DNA from: Dyadobacter sp. CY356
GTDB taxonomy: Bacteria > Bacteroidota > Bacteroidia > Cytophagales > Spirosomataceae
Length of the DNA: 64,000 nt
Assembly: GCF_021440195.1 (NCBI RefSeq)
Contig: NZ_JAJTSZ010000001.1
Span: 1,364,001 to 1,428,000 of the forward strand
Direction of reading: 5' to 3'
Shown: piece after piece, positions 1 through 9,687 of the stretch
Layout of the letters: every line of letters begins with the position of its first letter
How positions within the stretch are numbered: position 1 is the stretch's first letter
Notes under the pieces: generated by a model
Told to the model about the DNA's origin: nothing
What the model saw: the letters and a program-made list of their open reading frames with translations, nothing else
The model's database searches: none
Translations under genes and position numbers: made by a program

Positions 1-1
1 C

Positions 2-739
2 AGCAGCAAAACCGGACAGTTTTATGACGCACCTGATGTATACGTTGAGGTAATCGATATGACGACAAGAAAATGGGAGAAAACAGCCGTTTTTAAACAG
101 GCTACCTATCCGGTTTCACGAGGTTTGGAACATAGCGTTGTAGACGAAGCGGGTAACGTTTACATTACTACGCAAGGTCAGTATGGGCTCGACGGACAAC
201 TTGGGGCAAATGCAGCCAAAAGATCCCGGCCTCAGATCTTAAAGATTCCTGCTGGTAAAACCGACTTTGATTCAACTTACGCTTTTAACCCGATCAATGC
301 GGTAGGTCAGCAAAATTCTTCGTTTCAGCTGCTTTTAGGGACTACCTATGATGCCAATGGAATCGCTTACGCCTGCATTTCAGCAGAATCGTACCCTGCC
401 AGATTATTGGAGCTGATCGGTAAATTGGCAGTTAATTCTATTACTGCGGCAGAATATGCCGAACTTTCTAATCTTGCATTTTATAGTCCCGTCCAGCGCT
501 GGGTGAAGCTGGATTTGAATGCACAGACTGCGGCAGTCATTGAGGATTTACCATTGACGGCAGCTTATAGTTATCCAAGCACACATAGATACGATGGCAA
601 GTTTTTTCTTCCGATATACAATCCCAGTATGAATCTGAATGGATTCTACAAACATGATCCTGCGACGGGCAAGTCTGAGAAAATGGTAAATGTTTCCGCA
701 GGCGGAATAGTGACAGATCTGGTAAAGCTATCTAAGTAA
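2..739 (+). CDS. DUF4374-like protein, C-terminal part (5' end outside window)
   Basis: The reading frame is already open at the window edge and runs to a TAA, so only the last 245 or so residues are visible; the first ATG inside (position 59) is probably internal. The visible part has alternating short strands with DxxGNxY-type turns and phrases such as EAGNVYITTQG and HRYDGKFFLPIYNP, as in beta-propeller-like extracellular proteins. It resembles the DUF4374 family, which in Bacteroidota usually lies next to TonB-dependent receptors and is exported or lipid-anchored. The family call rests on general resemblance. The gene converges on the SusD gene that follows on the other strand. No catalytic function can be read from it. 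Confidence 0.5.
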   Translation, partial: SSKTGQFYDAPDVYVEVIDMTTRKWEKTAVFKQATYPVSRGLEHSVVDEAGNVYITTQGQYGLDGQLGANAAKRSRPQILKIPAGKTDFDSTYAFNPINAVGQQNSSFQLLLGTTYDANGIAYACISAESYPARLLELIGKLAVNSITAAEYAELSNLAFYSPVQRWVKLDLNAQTAAVIEDLPLTAAYSYPSTHRYDGKFFLPIYNPSMNLNGFYKHDPATGKSEKMVNVSAGGIVTDLVKLSK

Positions 740-759
740 CAGCGGACATACTGCTAGAA

Positions 760-787
760 GGACTGGCCGGATCATTTGGGCCGGTCC
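760..787 (+). terminator. Hairpin after the DUF4374-like gene
   Basis: A nine-pair stem (760-768 with 779-787, one G-U pair) starts 21 bases after the stop codon. There is no run of T after it, so it may be a weak terminator or an mRNA 3' end stabiliser. Confidence 0.4.
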
Positions 788-1266
788 CCGCTTAATGCTG
801 CTTGATTGGCTCATAAAAGTAAGCTGCTACCGGTGTGTAGTGATTTTAAATTATCGGTTCGGTGGGTCATTTGCAAGATTTGTCAGGATTCAAAAACAAA
901 AACCTGCGAAAGTGCTATTGGATGCCAAACAACCACTGCGGTTAAAGATCGATTTACCTGGACTGAAAAAGCATTTGTTTTCCTTTAAACAGCCTATCAA
1001 ATCATTATGCGCTAGTCTTTTTTGACAAAGACTTGAAGGCAGAACCTTGCACGACCGGCTGTTGCACCATACAATGAGCGCAAAAACTGTGATCTATATC
1101 TAAAAAGAAGTACTTTGTGATTGTTAGCATAGTAACAGGCTGTACGCCCAGAAAGTAAAGGCAGCATCGCATTTGAAACCATATTGCAAAGCTTGACAAA
1201 CTACCTTCTCTAACTTAGCTCCTTGCAAAACTAGTCAATAACAGTTTATGTGAAATTAAATGTAGA
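788..1266. other. Intergenic region, convergent, no supported gene
   Basis: Short open frames on both strands (for example 795-1025 plus and 1005-1199 minus) encode unrelated, Cys- or Lys-rich strings without domain-like character. I see no gene here. Confidence 0.5.
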
Positions 1267-1304
1267 ATGCTTTACAAATCAGTTTTAAATGATCCGTAAA
1301 GCAT
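1267..1304 (-). terminator. Hairpin downstream of susD
   Basis: ATGCTTTAC at 1267-1275 pairs perfectly with GTAAAGCAT at 1296-1304, and a shorter inner ATCA/TGAT pairing extends the structure. It lies 20 bases beyond the SusD stop codon on the minus strand and probably ends or protects the sigma-FecR-SusC-SusD transcript. The T-tract on the minus strand is weak. Confidence 0.45.
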
Positions 1305-1323
1305 CCATAAGTTCAATTAAGTC

Positions 1324-3138
1324 TTACTGATATCCCGGATTTTGGACGATTTCTTTATTCTGATCACGAACCGCCTGCGGAACCGGATTAATGTACATTT
1401 TTTTATGGAAAACATGGGGGTGATTTAGTCCTACAATCTCATAGACCCACTTTCCTTTGTTATCTGCCGGAGATGAATTTGTAATTTTCATACCGTGTAA
1501 ATCCTTATTCATAACATCCTCTGCTATAACCCAGCGGATGATATCATAGAATCTTTTAGCTTCAAAACAAAGCTCAACACGGCGCTCTCTGCGGATGGCA
1601 GCACGCATGGTTTCCTGGGTTAATCCTGCCGGAAGTTCAGGTAAATTGGAGCGTTTTCGGATTGCGTTAATCGCCGAATAAACCGATACATCCGGGCCTG
1701 TTGCTTCATTTTGTGCTTCTGCATAATTTAGTAAAACCTCGGCGTAACGGTAATAAACGTAGTTTTGTCCACTTGAAGCGCCGCCTCGTGGTTTTAAAGG
1801 GTTTATTTTCTTTTTGAAATAATAACCTGTGTTACCTACATCATCCGTACCAAAATCAATCTGGTTTTTGGAAGGCTTTACTTTATCAATTCTGGTGTAA
1901 ATCGTATCTGTTTTAGCCATCCAGTCCTGTTTGTAAGGTGCGCCGTCATAAACGATAAAATCATAAAAACGTTTTTCACGATTCACATAAGGATTCTGCG
2001 GATCATAACCGGAGCTCGGATCTGAAATCGATTTTCCATTTGCCATGCAAAACTGGTCAACAAGTTCCTGTGTAGGATCGTAATTTCCCCAGGTATAATA
2101 TACACCGTCAATCCAGACCGGGCCGCCATATTGTTCATAATTGGATCCCATGATCACTGCTACAATTTGTCTGTCCCAGATAATCTCTGAATTGTATTCG
2201 TTCTTTTCCCACCACAAAGCAGAAACATCCGGAAATAAACCGTAACTACCGCCATAGGTGTCCATAAATTGTTTGTTGGTTGCAGCCGCTTTTTTCCAAC
2301 GTTCAGGATCATAATTTCCAAAACTTGCCATTTTGTTTGGATCAGAACCCACCGCGGGAGTCGCCGCGTTAAAGGCCGGACTGGCAGCATACAATTCCAG
2401 CCATCCTTTCAAAGCCAGTGCCGCACCCAATGTAGCTCTTCCGGCGTTTGCATCACCATTATTGAATTTAACGGGTAAAGCTTTATTGTTGACAATGCCC
2501 TCCAGTTCAGAGGTGATGAATTTAAAAGTTTCCTCAAAGGTGCTTCGTTTGGTGTACAATTCATCGGAAGTCATCGTAGCCCTGTCAAGCGTTTTGGTGA
2601 TAATCGGCAAGCCGCCAATGTGCATCCATAATTCGCTGTAAAAATAAGCTCTCAAAAATTTGACCTCATCCGTACGCTGTTTTAGATAAGTTTCAGAAAA
2701 ATTCGCTGAGTTTTCAGCTATTTTCTCCAGAAACAAGTTACACTTTCTGATTTTGTAAAAACCAGCACCCCAGGTCGCATAATCAGTTGAATGGTTGGTA
2801 GAATTGGTGATCACTGCCGTGTTATATTCATTGTCCATCGGCGATCCCTGATTTACCGAAGGGTCGACAATTCCCTGTTTCCAGCTATATGACCGCCAGT
2901 AAAATCCGGCATCATTATCATCGGTGAAATTGTCAAGATTTTCCGGTGAGTTCCATTTATTGGAAAGATCGTGGTAGATATCATTTAGGAAAATGTCCGC
3001 GTTTCCCTCTGATGTCCATTGTGTTGCGTCTGTTAACTGGCTCTTGATATCGTTTTCAAGAAAATCCTCGTTACAGGATGTTATGCAAAGGCTAAACCCG
3101 ACCAGTATCTTAAAAATGATCTTATTTGTATTTTTCAT
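1324..3138 (-). CDS. SusD/RagB family nutrient-binding outer-membrane lipoprotein
   Basis: This 604-residue protein starts with a lipoprotein signal peptide ending in CITSC (Cys22), so the mature protein is lipid-anchored, presumably facing outward on the outer membrane. The N-terminal part carries the alpha-helical SusD core (phrases such as EVKFLRAYFYSELW near residue 155) and the C-terminus has the family's typical YRYAEVLLNYAEA and RRERRVELCFEAKRFYDIIRW segments. SusD proteins cap the SusC channel and bind the oligosaccharide or other ligand before import. The gene is 27 bases behind SusC in the same direction. The substrate cannot be deduced because no glycosidase, lyase or peptidase follows; the neighbouring gene is on the opposite strand. 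Confidence 0.95.
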   Translation of the reverse strand: MKNTNKIIFKILVGFSLCITSCNEDFLENDIKSQLTDATQWTSEGNADIFLNDIYHDLSNKWNSPENLDNFTDDNDAGFYWRSYSWKQGIVDPSVNQGSPMDNEYNTAVITNSTNHSTDYATWGAGFYKIRKCNLFLEKIAENSANFSETYLKQRTDEVKFLRAYFYSELWMHIGGLPIITKTLDRATMTSDELYTKRSTFEETFKFITSELEGIVNNKALPVKFNNGDANAGRATLGAALALKGWLELYAASPAFNAATPAVGSDPNKMASFGNYDPERWKKAAATNKQFMDTYGGSYGLFPDVSALWWEKNEYNSEIIWDRQIVAVIMGSNYEQYGGPVWIDGVYYTWGNYDPTQELVDQFCMANGKSISDPSSGYDPQNPYVNREKRFYDFIVYDGAPYKQDWMAKTDTIYTRIDKVKPSKNQIDFGTDDVGNTGYYFKKKINPLKPRGGASSGQNYVYYRYAEVLLNYAEAQNEATGPDVSVYSAINAIRKRSNLPELPAGLTQETMRAAIRRERRVELCFEAKRFYDIIRWVIAEDVMNKDLHGMKITNSSPADNKGKWVYEIVGLNHPHVFHKKMYINPVPQAVRDQNKEIVQNPGYQ

Positions 3139-3165
3139 GTTTTGTTTATTTACGGGAAAATAAAA

Positions 3166-6100
3166 TCAGAAAGTGATATTCAAACCAAGTACATATACCT
3201 TTTGGTTAGGATAAGCCGTTTCGCGATCGGTATAGCCGACTTCCGGATCCATGAATTTTAACTTGCTTAAAGTGAACAGATTTTGCCCCGAAGCATAAAT
3301 TCTTACCGACTGAATTCTCAAAGAATGCATCACACTTTTTGGCAGAGTATAACCGATCGTCGCAGTTTTTAAACGGATATGTGCCGTGCTTGCCCACCAA
3401 AAATCTGAATCCTGTGTATTGTTGGCATAAGGTGCCTGTGTGGCTCTGGGGTATCGCGCGTCCTGAGTTGTCGGAGTCCAGTGATTGTCGAAATATTCGT
3501 AGCTTGAATTACTATTATTATTGTTGAAAGGAATTGTCTGGAATTGACGGATATCAAGACTGGCCATCGAAGAGCCTTGGAAAAACAGACTTAAATCAAT
3601 ACCATTCCAATTCGCTGTTGGCGTTATTCCGTAGCTTAAAAATGGGTAGACAGGTTTCCCGATAACGGTTTGGTCGTTTGCATCAATCTTACCATCGGGT
3701 TTTCCGTCCGGACCACTCAAATCTGCATAACTGATATCGCCAGGATGCAACGTACCAAATTGTGCAACATTGTAGCCATCGTTGCTGTCGATTACGCCGT
3801 CGTCATTTTTGTCATCTGCCGTTCCGAATATTCCCAATGCGTGATAACCAAACGGCGTTCCGAACGGCCGGCCGGTTCTGCTGCGGTTTGGATTGTTACG
3901 GGTGGCAGCCGTTTCAAAAACCTGCACCATTTTGTTTTTGGAATAACTCATGTTTCCGTTGAAGCCAAGTTTCAATCCGTTCGCAAATTTGTGTGTCGTA
4001 CCAAGACTGAACTCAAATCCGCCGTTAGTCATAATCCCTGCATTTTCGTCTGCCAGTCCTAAACCGTATTCAACAGGTACACTTACGGCCGGCGGCAAAA
4101 GCATTCCTGTTCTTTTTTCATGGAAATAGTCAAATTCAACATTAAGTAGACCTCTCCACAACGAAGCTTCAAAGCCTACGTCTGTTTTGGTAGAAATTTC
4201 CCAAGTAATATTTTTATTGGCCTCGTTTGGAATGTAAGAGCCCTGAACCATCGACCCTGTGCCAAGCGCATAGGCATTTCCGTACAAATTGTATCCTGTC
4301 AGATATTGAAATGCGGTACCGGCAAGATTCCCTGATTTCCCCCAAGAACCTCTCAGTTTCAGATTATCAACCATAGCCAGGTTTTTCTTGATAAAATCTT
4401 CTTCTGATAAGACCCAACCCACAGAAAAAGCCGGGAAATAACCGTAACGTTTGCCCGGAGCAAAATAATAATGCCCGTCGTAACGCCCTGACGCCTCAAA
4501 TAAATATTTGCCGGCAAAGGCATAACCAAGTCTGTAAACGTAACCGATCTGACTTCCTGTTGATGAAGTTCCTGAATTGTCAAAATCGTTTTTGTTAGAG
4601 CTTCCCATGTCAAGCTCATCTACATTGATGGCGTAATTATTCCGTCGCGCAGCGAAAATTTCATAGGTATTGTTCCGTGCTTCTGCAACCAGTAAACCTG
4701 TGAAATCATGTTTGCCAAAAGCATTGTGGTAGTTCAGATAGGCCTGGTAGCTGAAAGTTTGTGTTTTTCTGTATTCCTGTCTCAAATAAGTAAAAGACGG
4801 AGCGCCACCTTCGGAAGTGGAAATTTCTTTGTTGTAGGTGTAAGGCGTTACATTGGTATTCTGAGTGTAATAATAAAAAGGCGTGTGCCATCCTTTTGTT
4901 GTGCGCTGATTTGGGTCATAGCTGAATGTACCCTTTGCGCTCAAACCCTTTACAAAAGGGAGTTTTTGCTCAATAGCGATCGTGGTAAGCAATGTGTTGT
5001 TGGTATTTTTCAAATAACCTGCATTCAATACACCAACCGGCGAATTCCCTGCAAATTCTCCCCATAAACCATTGCTGTAATACAGGCTTCGGATCGGAAT
5101 ATATTTAAATCCGTTACGGAAAAGATTTGTTGCCGAAACCGCATCATCAACCGATTTTGTATTTTCAATCGAGCCGATCAGTGCAAGCGAAACAGTTGTT
5201 GTTTTGGTAGCCTGCGCTTCCAAATTCAGATTATAGTTGTAGCGGGTATATTTTACCGGATCGAACATCCCGTTCTGCTGCAAAAATCCCAGACCGGCAT
5301 AGTACTTGATCTTATCTGTTCCACCACTTAGCTGCAAATTATAATTCTGCATAGGTGCGTGCATGTTGACCAGATCTTTGGTATTGCTGATTGGATAAAG
5401 ATCAGGATCTTTTGCGTTCAAACTGGGATAATTTTCGATCAGGTCATTGGCAAAAGGCTGCTGGGTTCCTGTTGGATTTTCGTTCATATATGCCTCGTTT
5501 TTTAACCGCATATAATCCTGGGCTGATAGCAATTTAGGATAGTACGTCGGGGTCTGTGTGCCGTAATAGCTGCTCAGCGACAGACTCGGCGCCCCTGTTT
5601 TTCCTTTTTTTGTTGTGATCAATACCACACCATTCGCACCACCCAGACCATAGGGCGCAACCGCAGCTGCATCTTTTAAAATGGATATTGTCTCAATGGC
5701 CGTCGGGTCGATCTGGTTGATGTTGTCGCGGATAATTCCGTCCACTACGATAAGTGGTTTATTGTTGCCGGTGGTGCCTATACCGCGTATGTGAATGTCG
5801 GGAGAATCCGATCCGGGCTGGCCCCCATTGGGCCGCATGCTGACACCGGCCACTTTTCCGGCCATCGAATTGGAAATGTTTGCAACCGGAGTTTCAGCAA
5901 TTTCTCCTCCTTTTATAGAAGCAACTGAACCTGTCAATGTAGATTTTTTCTGCGTTCCGTAACCGACGACCACTACTTCGTCAAGCGCTTTTGTATCTGC
6001 TTTCAAAGATAAATCCAGCGTTGTGCGGTTGCCTACAACAATTTCCTGTGAAATGTATCCTACAAAAGAAAGTATCAGCGTCGCGCTTGCATCCGGAATA

Positions 6101-6633
6101 TCAAGTTGGAATTTTCCGTTGGCATCCGTTGTCGTTCCACGCTGCGTTCCTTTTAAAATAATACTTACGCCTGGAAGCGGTTCATTATTTTCAGCCGCTT
6201 TTATGGTTCCGGAAATATTAATTTCAGCCAGACTAGCGGCAAAAAGCGTTTTGTCTGAAGTCGTTTTCTGCGCTTTTGATAATAAAATCTGGTCATTGCT
6301 GACGCGGTACATTATGCCTTTTGGAATTAATAACTGATCCAGAATCAGTCCCAGTTTTTGATTTTCAGCAGCCATATTTACCTGCTGGCCCATATCAAGA
6401 AGGTCACTGCTGTACGCAAAGCGTATTTTTGCCCTTTGCTCAAGCTTGGTGAGTGCTTGCTGAAGCGTGACATTTTTCAATTGAATTGTAATGCCTGTGT
6501 TCAGTAAATCCTGAGCAGGTGAGTTGTGCGCATAAGCCATCGCCGACAGCAGACCGATGCAGATGAGTTGGTAGAAGGTTAACCGCATGATTTTGAATAG
6601 CAATCCATGCCTTGGATGAAGATGTTTTTTCAT
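3166..6633 (-). CDS. SusC/RagA family TonB-linked outer-membrane transporter
   Basis: The 1155-residue protein has, in order, a signal peptide, an STN-type N-terminal domain (about residues 50-110), a carboxypeptidase-D-regulatory-like domain (about 138-212), a TonB plug with the SusC signature DEVVVVGYGTQKKSTLTGSV near residue 217, and a long beta-barrel ending in a phenylalanine. The extra STN domain is the hallmark of transporters that signal to an inner-membrane FecR protein, and a FecR gene with its sigma factor lies directly upstream. Together these imply that substrate arrival at this receptor switches on its own operon. It forms the import complex with the SusD protein downstream. Length and domain order are normal. 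Confidence 0.96.
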   Translation of the reverse strand: MKKHLHPRHGLLFKIMRLTFYQLICIGLLSAMAYAHNSPAQDLLNTGITIQLKNVTLQQALTKLEQRAKIRFAYSSDLLDMGQQVNMAAENQKLGLILDQLLIPKGIMYRVSNDQILLSKAQKTTSDKTLFAASLAEINISGTIKAAENNEPLPGVSIILKGTQRGTTTDANGKFQLDIPDASATLILSFVGYISQEIVVGNRTTLDLSLKADTKALDEVVVVGYGTQKKSTLTGSVASIKGGEIAETPVANISNSMAGKVAGVSMRPNGGQPGSDSPDIHIRGIGTTGNNKPLIVVDGIIRDNINQIDPTAIETISILKDAAAVAPYGLGGANGVVLITTKKGKTGAPSLSLSSYYGTQTPTYYPKLLSAQDYMRLKNEAYMNENPTGTQQPFANDLIENYPSLNAKDPDLYPISNTKDLVNMHAPMQNYNLQLSGGTDKIKYYAGLGFLQQNGMFDPVKYTRYNYNLNLEAQATKTTTVSLALIGSIENTKSVDDAVSATNLFRNGFKYIPIRSLYYSNGLWGEFAGNSPVGVLNAGYLKNTNNTLLTTIAIEQKLPFVKGLSAKGTFSYDPNQRTTKGWHTPFYYYTQNTNVTPYTYNKEISTSEGGAPSFTYLRQEYRKTQTFSYQAYLNYHNAFGKHDFTGLLVAEARNNTYEIFAARRNNYAINVDELDMGSSNKNDFDNSGTSSTGSQIGYVYRLGYAFAGKYLFEASGRYDGHYYFAPGKRYGYFPAFSVGWVLSEEDFIKKNLAMVDNLKLRGSWGKSGNLAGTAFQYLTGYNLYGNAYALGTGSMVQGSYIPNEANKNITWEISTKTDVGFEASLWRGLLNVEFDYFHEKRTGMLLPPAVSVPVEYGLGLADENAGIMTNGGFEFSLGTTHKFANGLKLGFNGNMSYSKNKMVQVFETAATRNNPNRSRTGRPFGTPFGYHALGIFGTADDKNDDGVIDSNDGYNVAQFGTLHPGDISYADLSGPDGKPDGKIDANDQTVIGKPVYPFLSYGITPTANWNGIDLSLFFQGSSMASLDIRQFQTIPFNNNNSNSSYEYFDNHWTPTTQDARYPRATQAPYANNTQDSDFWWASTAHIRLKTATIGYTLPKSVMHSLRIQSVRIYASGQNLFTLSKLKFMDPEVGYTDRETAYPNQKVYVLGLNITF

Positions 6634-6736
6634 AATTTTACTGAGAATTGATTAGTGTTGGAAACAACGATCCTGTTAGTCGCCGAAAGGCGATGAATCT
6701 GAACTGCACGTTCTTGGGAGTTCCTGGTCATTTTAC

Positions 6737-6771
6737 AATCAGGAGTGTTGCAAGCACTCCTGATTTTTTTT
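6737..6771 (+). terminator. Strong hairpin plus T-tract between fecR and susC, oriented on the plus strand
   Basis: An 11-pair perfect stem (6737-6747 with 6755-6765) around the loop TTGCAAG is followed on the plus strand by eight T residues. In the transcribed minus direction the same hairpin has no T-tract behind it. It therefore looks like an intrinsic terminator facing the wrong way for the operon; it may block antisense transcription or act as a structured element in the susC leader. Confidence 0.6.
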
Positions 6772-6853
6772 GACAAAGAATTTTGATCCTGTTTTGATAG
6801 TTTATCTAAGTCATATAAAAACATATTTAAGGTGTATACATTTTAATCAATTC

Positions 6854-7864
6854 TTAACCCTTACATCCATCTCCTTTAAGCGTAATTCTGCTTCCGTCAA
6901 TCTCGTAAGTAGTACCCAGCAGAATGTCGATCATGTCCAGTATTTCAGGTAATCGCTGATGATTAAAATCCACTTTTAGCCTGCATTTTTTGATGTTAAG
7001 ATTGGCAAATTCAATTTTGATTTTAAAAGTCCTCTGCAAGCGGTTTGCCACTGCAATCATGGGCGTTTCGTTGAAAGCCATTGAAACCGATTGCCAGTTT
7101 TGCTGATTGGATGCAGCGTTTTTCAAAAGATTCACTTTTACATTTTGTGACGCCTTCTCGTAAATGGCCTGCTGTTTTGGTTGGAGCACTATTTTTTCCA
7201 ATTTATTTTTTCCTTTGGGTGTACTGACGCAAACGCTGCCGGTAACAACCGAAACCTGAAAAGTGGATTCGTTATTATTTGCCCGTATGTTGAAGGTTGT
7301 GCCCAGCACCAGCGTTTTAACACGCCCACAATTCACGATAAAAGGATGTTTTTTGTCATGACTGATATCAAAAAAACCTTCACCGCTAAAGCGGATCTCT
7401 CTGTTTTTTTTAAGCTTAAAATCCTTGGGATGAATCAGACTTGCACCCGGCTGAAGCCATACGATACTATGATCGGGGAGGGTGTAATGGATTATTTTTT
7501 TCTGGTTATTTGTAAAAGTGACGAATGGGGAATCAGCATTGGTTTTTGCTGTTGTATTATTTTTTGAGTGGATCTGCAAAAAATAAAGCAAACCAAAAGA
7601 AAGGATAATGACAGCCGCTGCGGCCCTGATAAACGTCCAGATACGGAATGTGATCCGGGTTTTTTCAAAGAAAGAACTTTCTGATTGTTGTATTTGACTT
7701 TGAATACGCTGGTACAATTCAGATTCGTCGGATGCTGAAAATGATTCGGCCGAATCAAGGTTCAGTTTTTGGTACCATGCATCGACAATGGCCCGCTCCT
7801 GGCTGGTGCATGAGTTGGTGAGATATTTTTTTAAGATCTGGGAAGAAGGAATGTCGGAATTCAT
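6854..7864 (-). CDS. FecR family anti-sigma factor
   Basis: The likely start is the ATG at 7864 (MNSDIPSSQI); the open frame continues upstream to 7918 but that extension is unlike the family. The roughly 336-residue protein has a cytoplasmic N-terminus, one membrane segment around residues 75-95 (ending in FGLLYFL), a periplasmic FecR domain (HYTLPDHSIVWLQPGASL, then GEGFFDISHDKKHPFIV), and a C-terminal DUF4974-like domain that shares the fold of the STN domain in SusC. FecR proteins hold the partner ECF sigma factor inactive until the TonB receptor signals. Gene order sigma-fecR-susC-susD supports this. A 15-base palindrome (GTGTAA-GTT-TTACAC, 7870-7884) sits immediately before the start codon. 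Confidence 0.92.
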   Translation of the reverse strand: MNSDIPSSQILKKYLTNSCTSQERAIVDAWYQKLNLDSAESFSASDESELYQRIQSQIQQSESSFFEKTRITFRIWTFIRAAAAVIILSFGLLYFLQIHSKNNTTAKTNADSPFVTFTNNQKKIIHYTLPDHSIVWLQPGASLIHPKDFKLKKNREIRFSGEGFFDISHDKKHPFIVNCGRVKTLVLGTTFNIRANNNESTFQVSVVTGSVCVSTPKGKNKLEKIVLQPKQQAIYEKASQNVKVNLLKNAASNQQNWQSVSMAFNETPMIAVANRLQRTFKIKIEFANLNIKKCRLKVDFNHQRLPEILDMIDILLGTTYEIDGSRITLKGDGCKG

Positions 7865-7869
7865 TTTAT

Positions 7870-7884
7870 GTGTAAGTTTTACAC
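7870..7884. promoter_or_regulatory. Palindrome at the fecR start
   Basis: GTGTAA at 7870-7875 and TTACAC at 7879-7884 form a perfect inverted repeat with a three-base spacer, 5 bases before the fecR start codon. The 11-base string AAGTTTTACAC inside it also occurs, in the opposite orientation, upstream of the sigma gene (8570-8580). It could be an operator or a small translational hairpin. Confidence 0.35.
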
Positions 7885-7972
7885 TTGTAAAAACAGGTTT
7901 ACTTATACAGTCTACCAAATCCTTGTGTATCCCTTACTCAAATATGAATTTATTTTTAAAAAATTGAATCGA

Positions 7973-8554
7973 TTAAATAAAAGACGCGCTGATTAGCATT
8001 AAAGCGATATAATCTTTCATTTCAACGCGAAGAATTTTAAGTGCTTTGCTAATGTGCGCTTCAACCGTTTTTTCGGAAATTTCAAGTGTGGCGGAGATTT
8101 CTTTCAGGCTGTAACCTTTGCGGCTTAATACAAAAACCTGGCGGCATTTTTCAGGAAGTTTTAGAAGTGATTGTTCGTAAAGCTCATTGAGCAGATTGTA
8201 GTCCAGGTATTCACGGGTAACATCATCCAAAGGTGACTCCACTTCTTCAATTGAAGAAACGTGCTGACGCTGCTCTTTGTAGTAGTGGGAGACAATGATG
8301 TTTTTCAGCATGCCCAGCAGGTATGCCTGTGCGTTCTTTTGTATATCAAATTTATGTCGGCCAAGCCAGAATTTGAAAAATACTTCCTGTACCAGATCTT
8401 CTGCAATCGTTTTAGTACCGGTTTTACGGATTGCGGTGTGAACCAAAAGACGCGCATGTCGTCTATACAACGTGCTGAAAGCCAGCTCGTCGTTATTTTG
8501 GCAGATCAGTTTTATCAACTCTTCGTCCGAAAGAAAGTTATGCTGCGTTGTCAA
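7973..8554 (-). CDS. ECF RNA polymerase sigma factor, FecI-like
   Basis: The 193-residue protein has the two sigma-70 domains: region 2 with ETLVQEVF-like DLVQEVFFKFW near residue 56, and region 4 with GYSLKEISATLEISEKTVEA near residue 148, the helix-turn-helix for the -35 element. There is no ATG in the right place; the frame starts sensibly at TTG (8554, MTTQHNFLSDEEL), and upstream codons show no ATG or GTG. It heads the transcript towards fecR, susC and susD and is expected to direct their transcription when released by FecR. The C-terminus ends shortly after region 4 as usual for ECF factors. Confidence 0.93.
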   Translation of the reverse strand: MTTQHNFLSDEELIKLICQNNDELAFSTLYRRHARLLVHTAIRKTGTKTIAEDLVQEVFFKFWLGRHKFDIQKNAQAYLLGMLKNIIVSHYYKEQRQHVSSIEEVESPLDDVTREYLDYNLLNELYEQSLLKLPEKCRQVFVLSRKGYSLKEISATLEISEKTVEAHISKALKILRVEMKDYIALMLISASFI

Positions 8555-9687
8555 TTTTGTTACGAGTATGTGTAAAACTTTTATTGTAATAATTGTAATA
8601 AATACACTTAATAGGCAAAGCCGATCATGTACAATTTTTACCTAATGATATTGTATAAAATCTTATACGTCTAAAATTCCTATTTTGGAATCATTTGGAA
8701 AACCGGCAGGCATATTTGCAATACTTCTGTCATGCTTCTGCAAGACGCTATTTAATTGCTAAGCGAACCCGTTTGATGAAATAAAATTATTTTAAGAAAA
8801 AAATGCATATTAGGTTATGTTGAATTTCTCAATATTGAAGTCACCAGACTAAACCTATATGCGGTCAGTTAATAATTACACTCATGCAAAAGCTTTGCCC
8901 AATCTACCATTATCTGCTATCGCTACGCTTAACAGTTGTCTACGGCACTTTGCAGGTAAGCCACTTTCATTTTAAAAGAGAGGGTGGGCTGCACTGCTTT
9001 CAAGTGATCCGGATATTCATAGGAAATTAACCTAATGAAGTATAGCCTGTCTGGCATTCCTTATCCAAATGCTGCAATGCCTCATGTCCACCAGCCAACC
9101 CGGGAATCAGATTATCTGCTAGCGGGTCCATATCCTTGAACTTAATTCTGTCCGCATTAATCCTGTTGTTATCTCGCATTTATATCAGTTGAAGGGTTAT
9201 CGAGTCAGGGTATACACTGACCGTGCGTATTATCTTTCAACGACTAGGGTGCTTAGCATGTACTGGCAAGGGTATTTTGCAAAAGAAGTCTTTTTGTAGG
9301 TATTATAGGGAACATTGATATTCCAGGGCATTAATGGAAATTTTAGAAAATACAATCATTTAACTGATAACAGCCATTTTGACCAATGTTTCCTCTATCC
9401 GGTTGGTCTTTCAAATAATGTTATATGTATAGCTACATCCCCTAGATAATCCGTATATCAATCCTTTCATTCATGGCCAGCAGCTGCGTTTGCTATGGGT
9501 TATCGGACCGCTGGTCTGCACTGCATGGGAATGGTACTCTGGCTTTATAATCTGATTTTCTGATTATAGAAGCGATTATTGATCTTTCTGATTTGAATCC
9601 GCATTTACCTACCAAATTCCTGCGCTGCTGTACTTTATCTTTTTTATTATCCTAAGTCTTTGTTGTTTTGTTTCACACAAAGCAATT
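8555..9687. other. 1.1-kb region with decayed coding fragments
   Basis: No intact gene longer than about 50 codons is visible. Two stretches look like former coding sequence. One is a 50-codon minus-strand frame at 9027-9179. The other is a plus-strand frame open from 9592 into the kinase gene, which reads as a membrane helix (TYQIPALLYFIFFIILSLCC) unlike the expected kinase N-terminus. Before it, around 9470-9550, another plus frame gives hydrophobic text interrupted by stops. The region was probably one or more membrane-protein genes that decayed. Confidence 0.4.
9027..9179 (-). CDS. Small open frame, 50 aa, possibly a gene remnant
   Basis: The frame starts with ATG directly after an in-frame stop and encodes a composition typical of a real soluble protein (MDPLADNLIPGLAGGHEALQ near the middle). 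I do not recognise it. It could be a tiny gene or the last surviving segment of a decayed one; nothing in frame extends it. Confidence 0.25.
   Translation of the reverse strand: MRDNNRINADRIKFKDMDPLADNLIPGLAGGHEALQHLDKECQTGYTSLG

Noticed and set aside
795-1199. Overlapping small frames on both strands between the DUF4374-like gene and susD
   Set aside because: Composition is unlike protein-coding sequence, the frames overlap each other on opposite strands and there is no domain resemblance.
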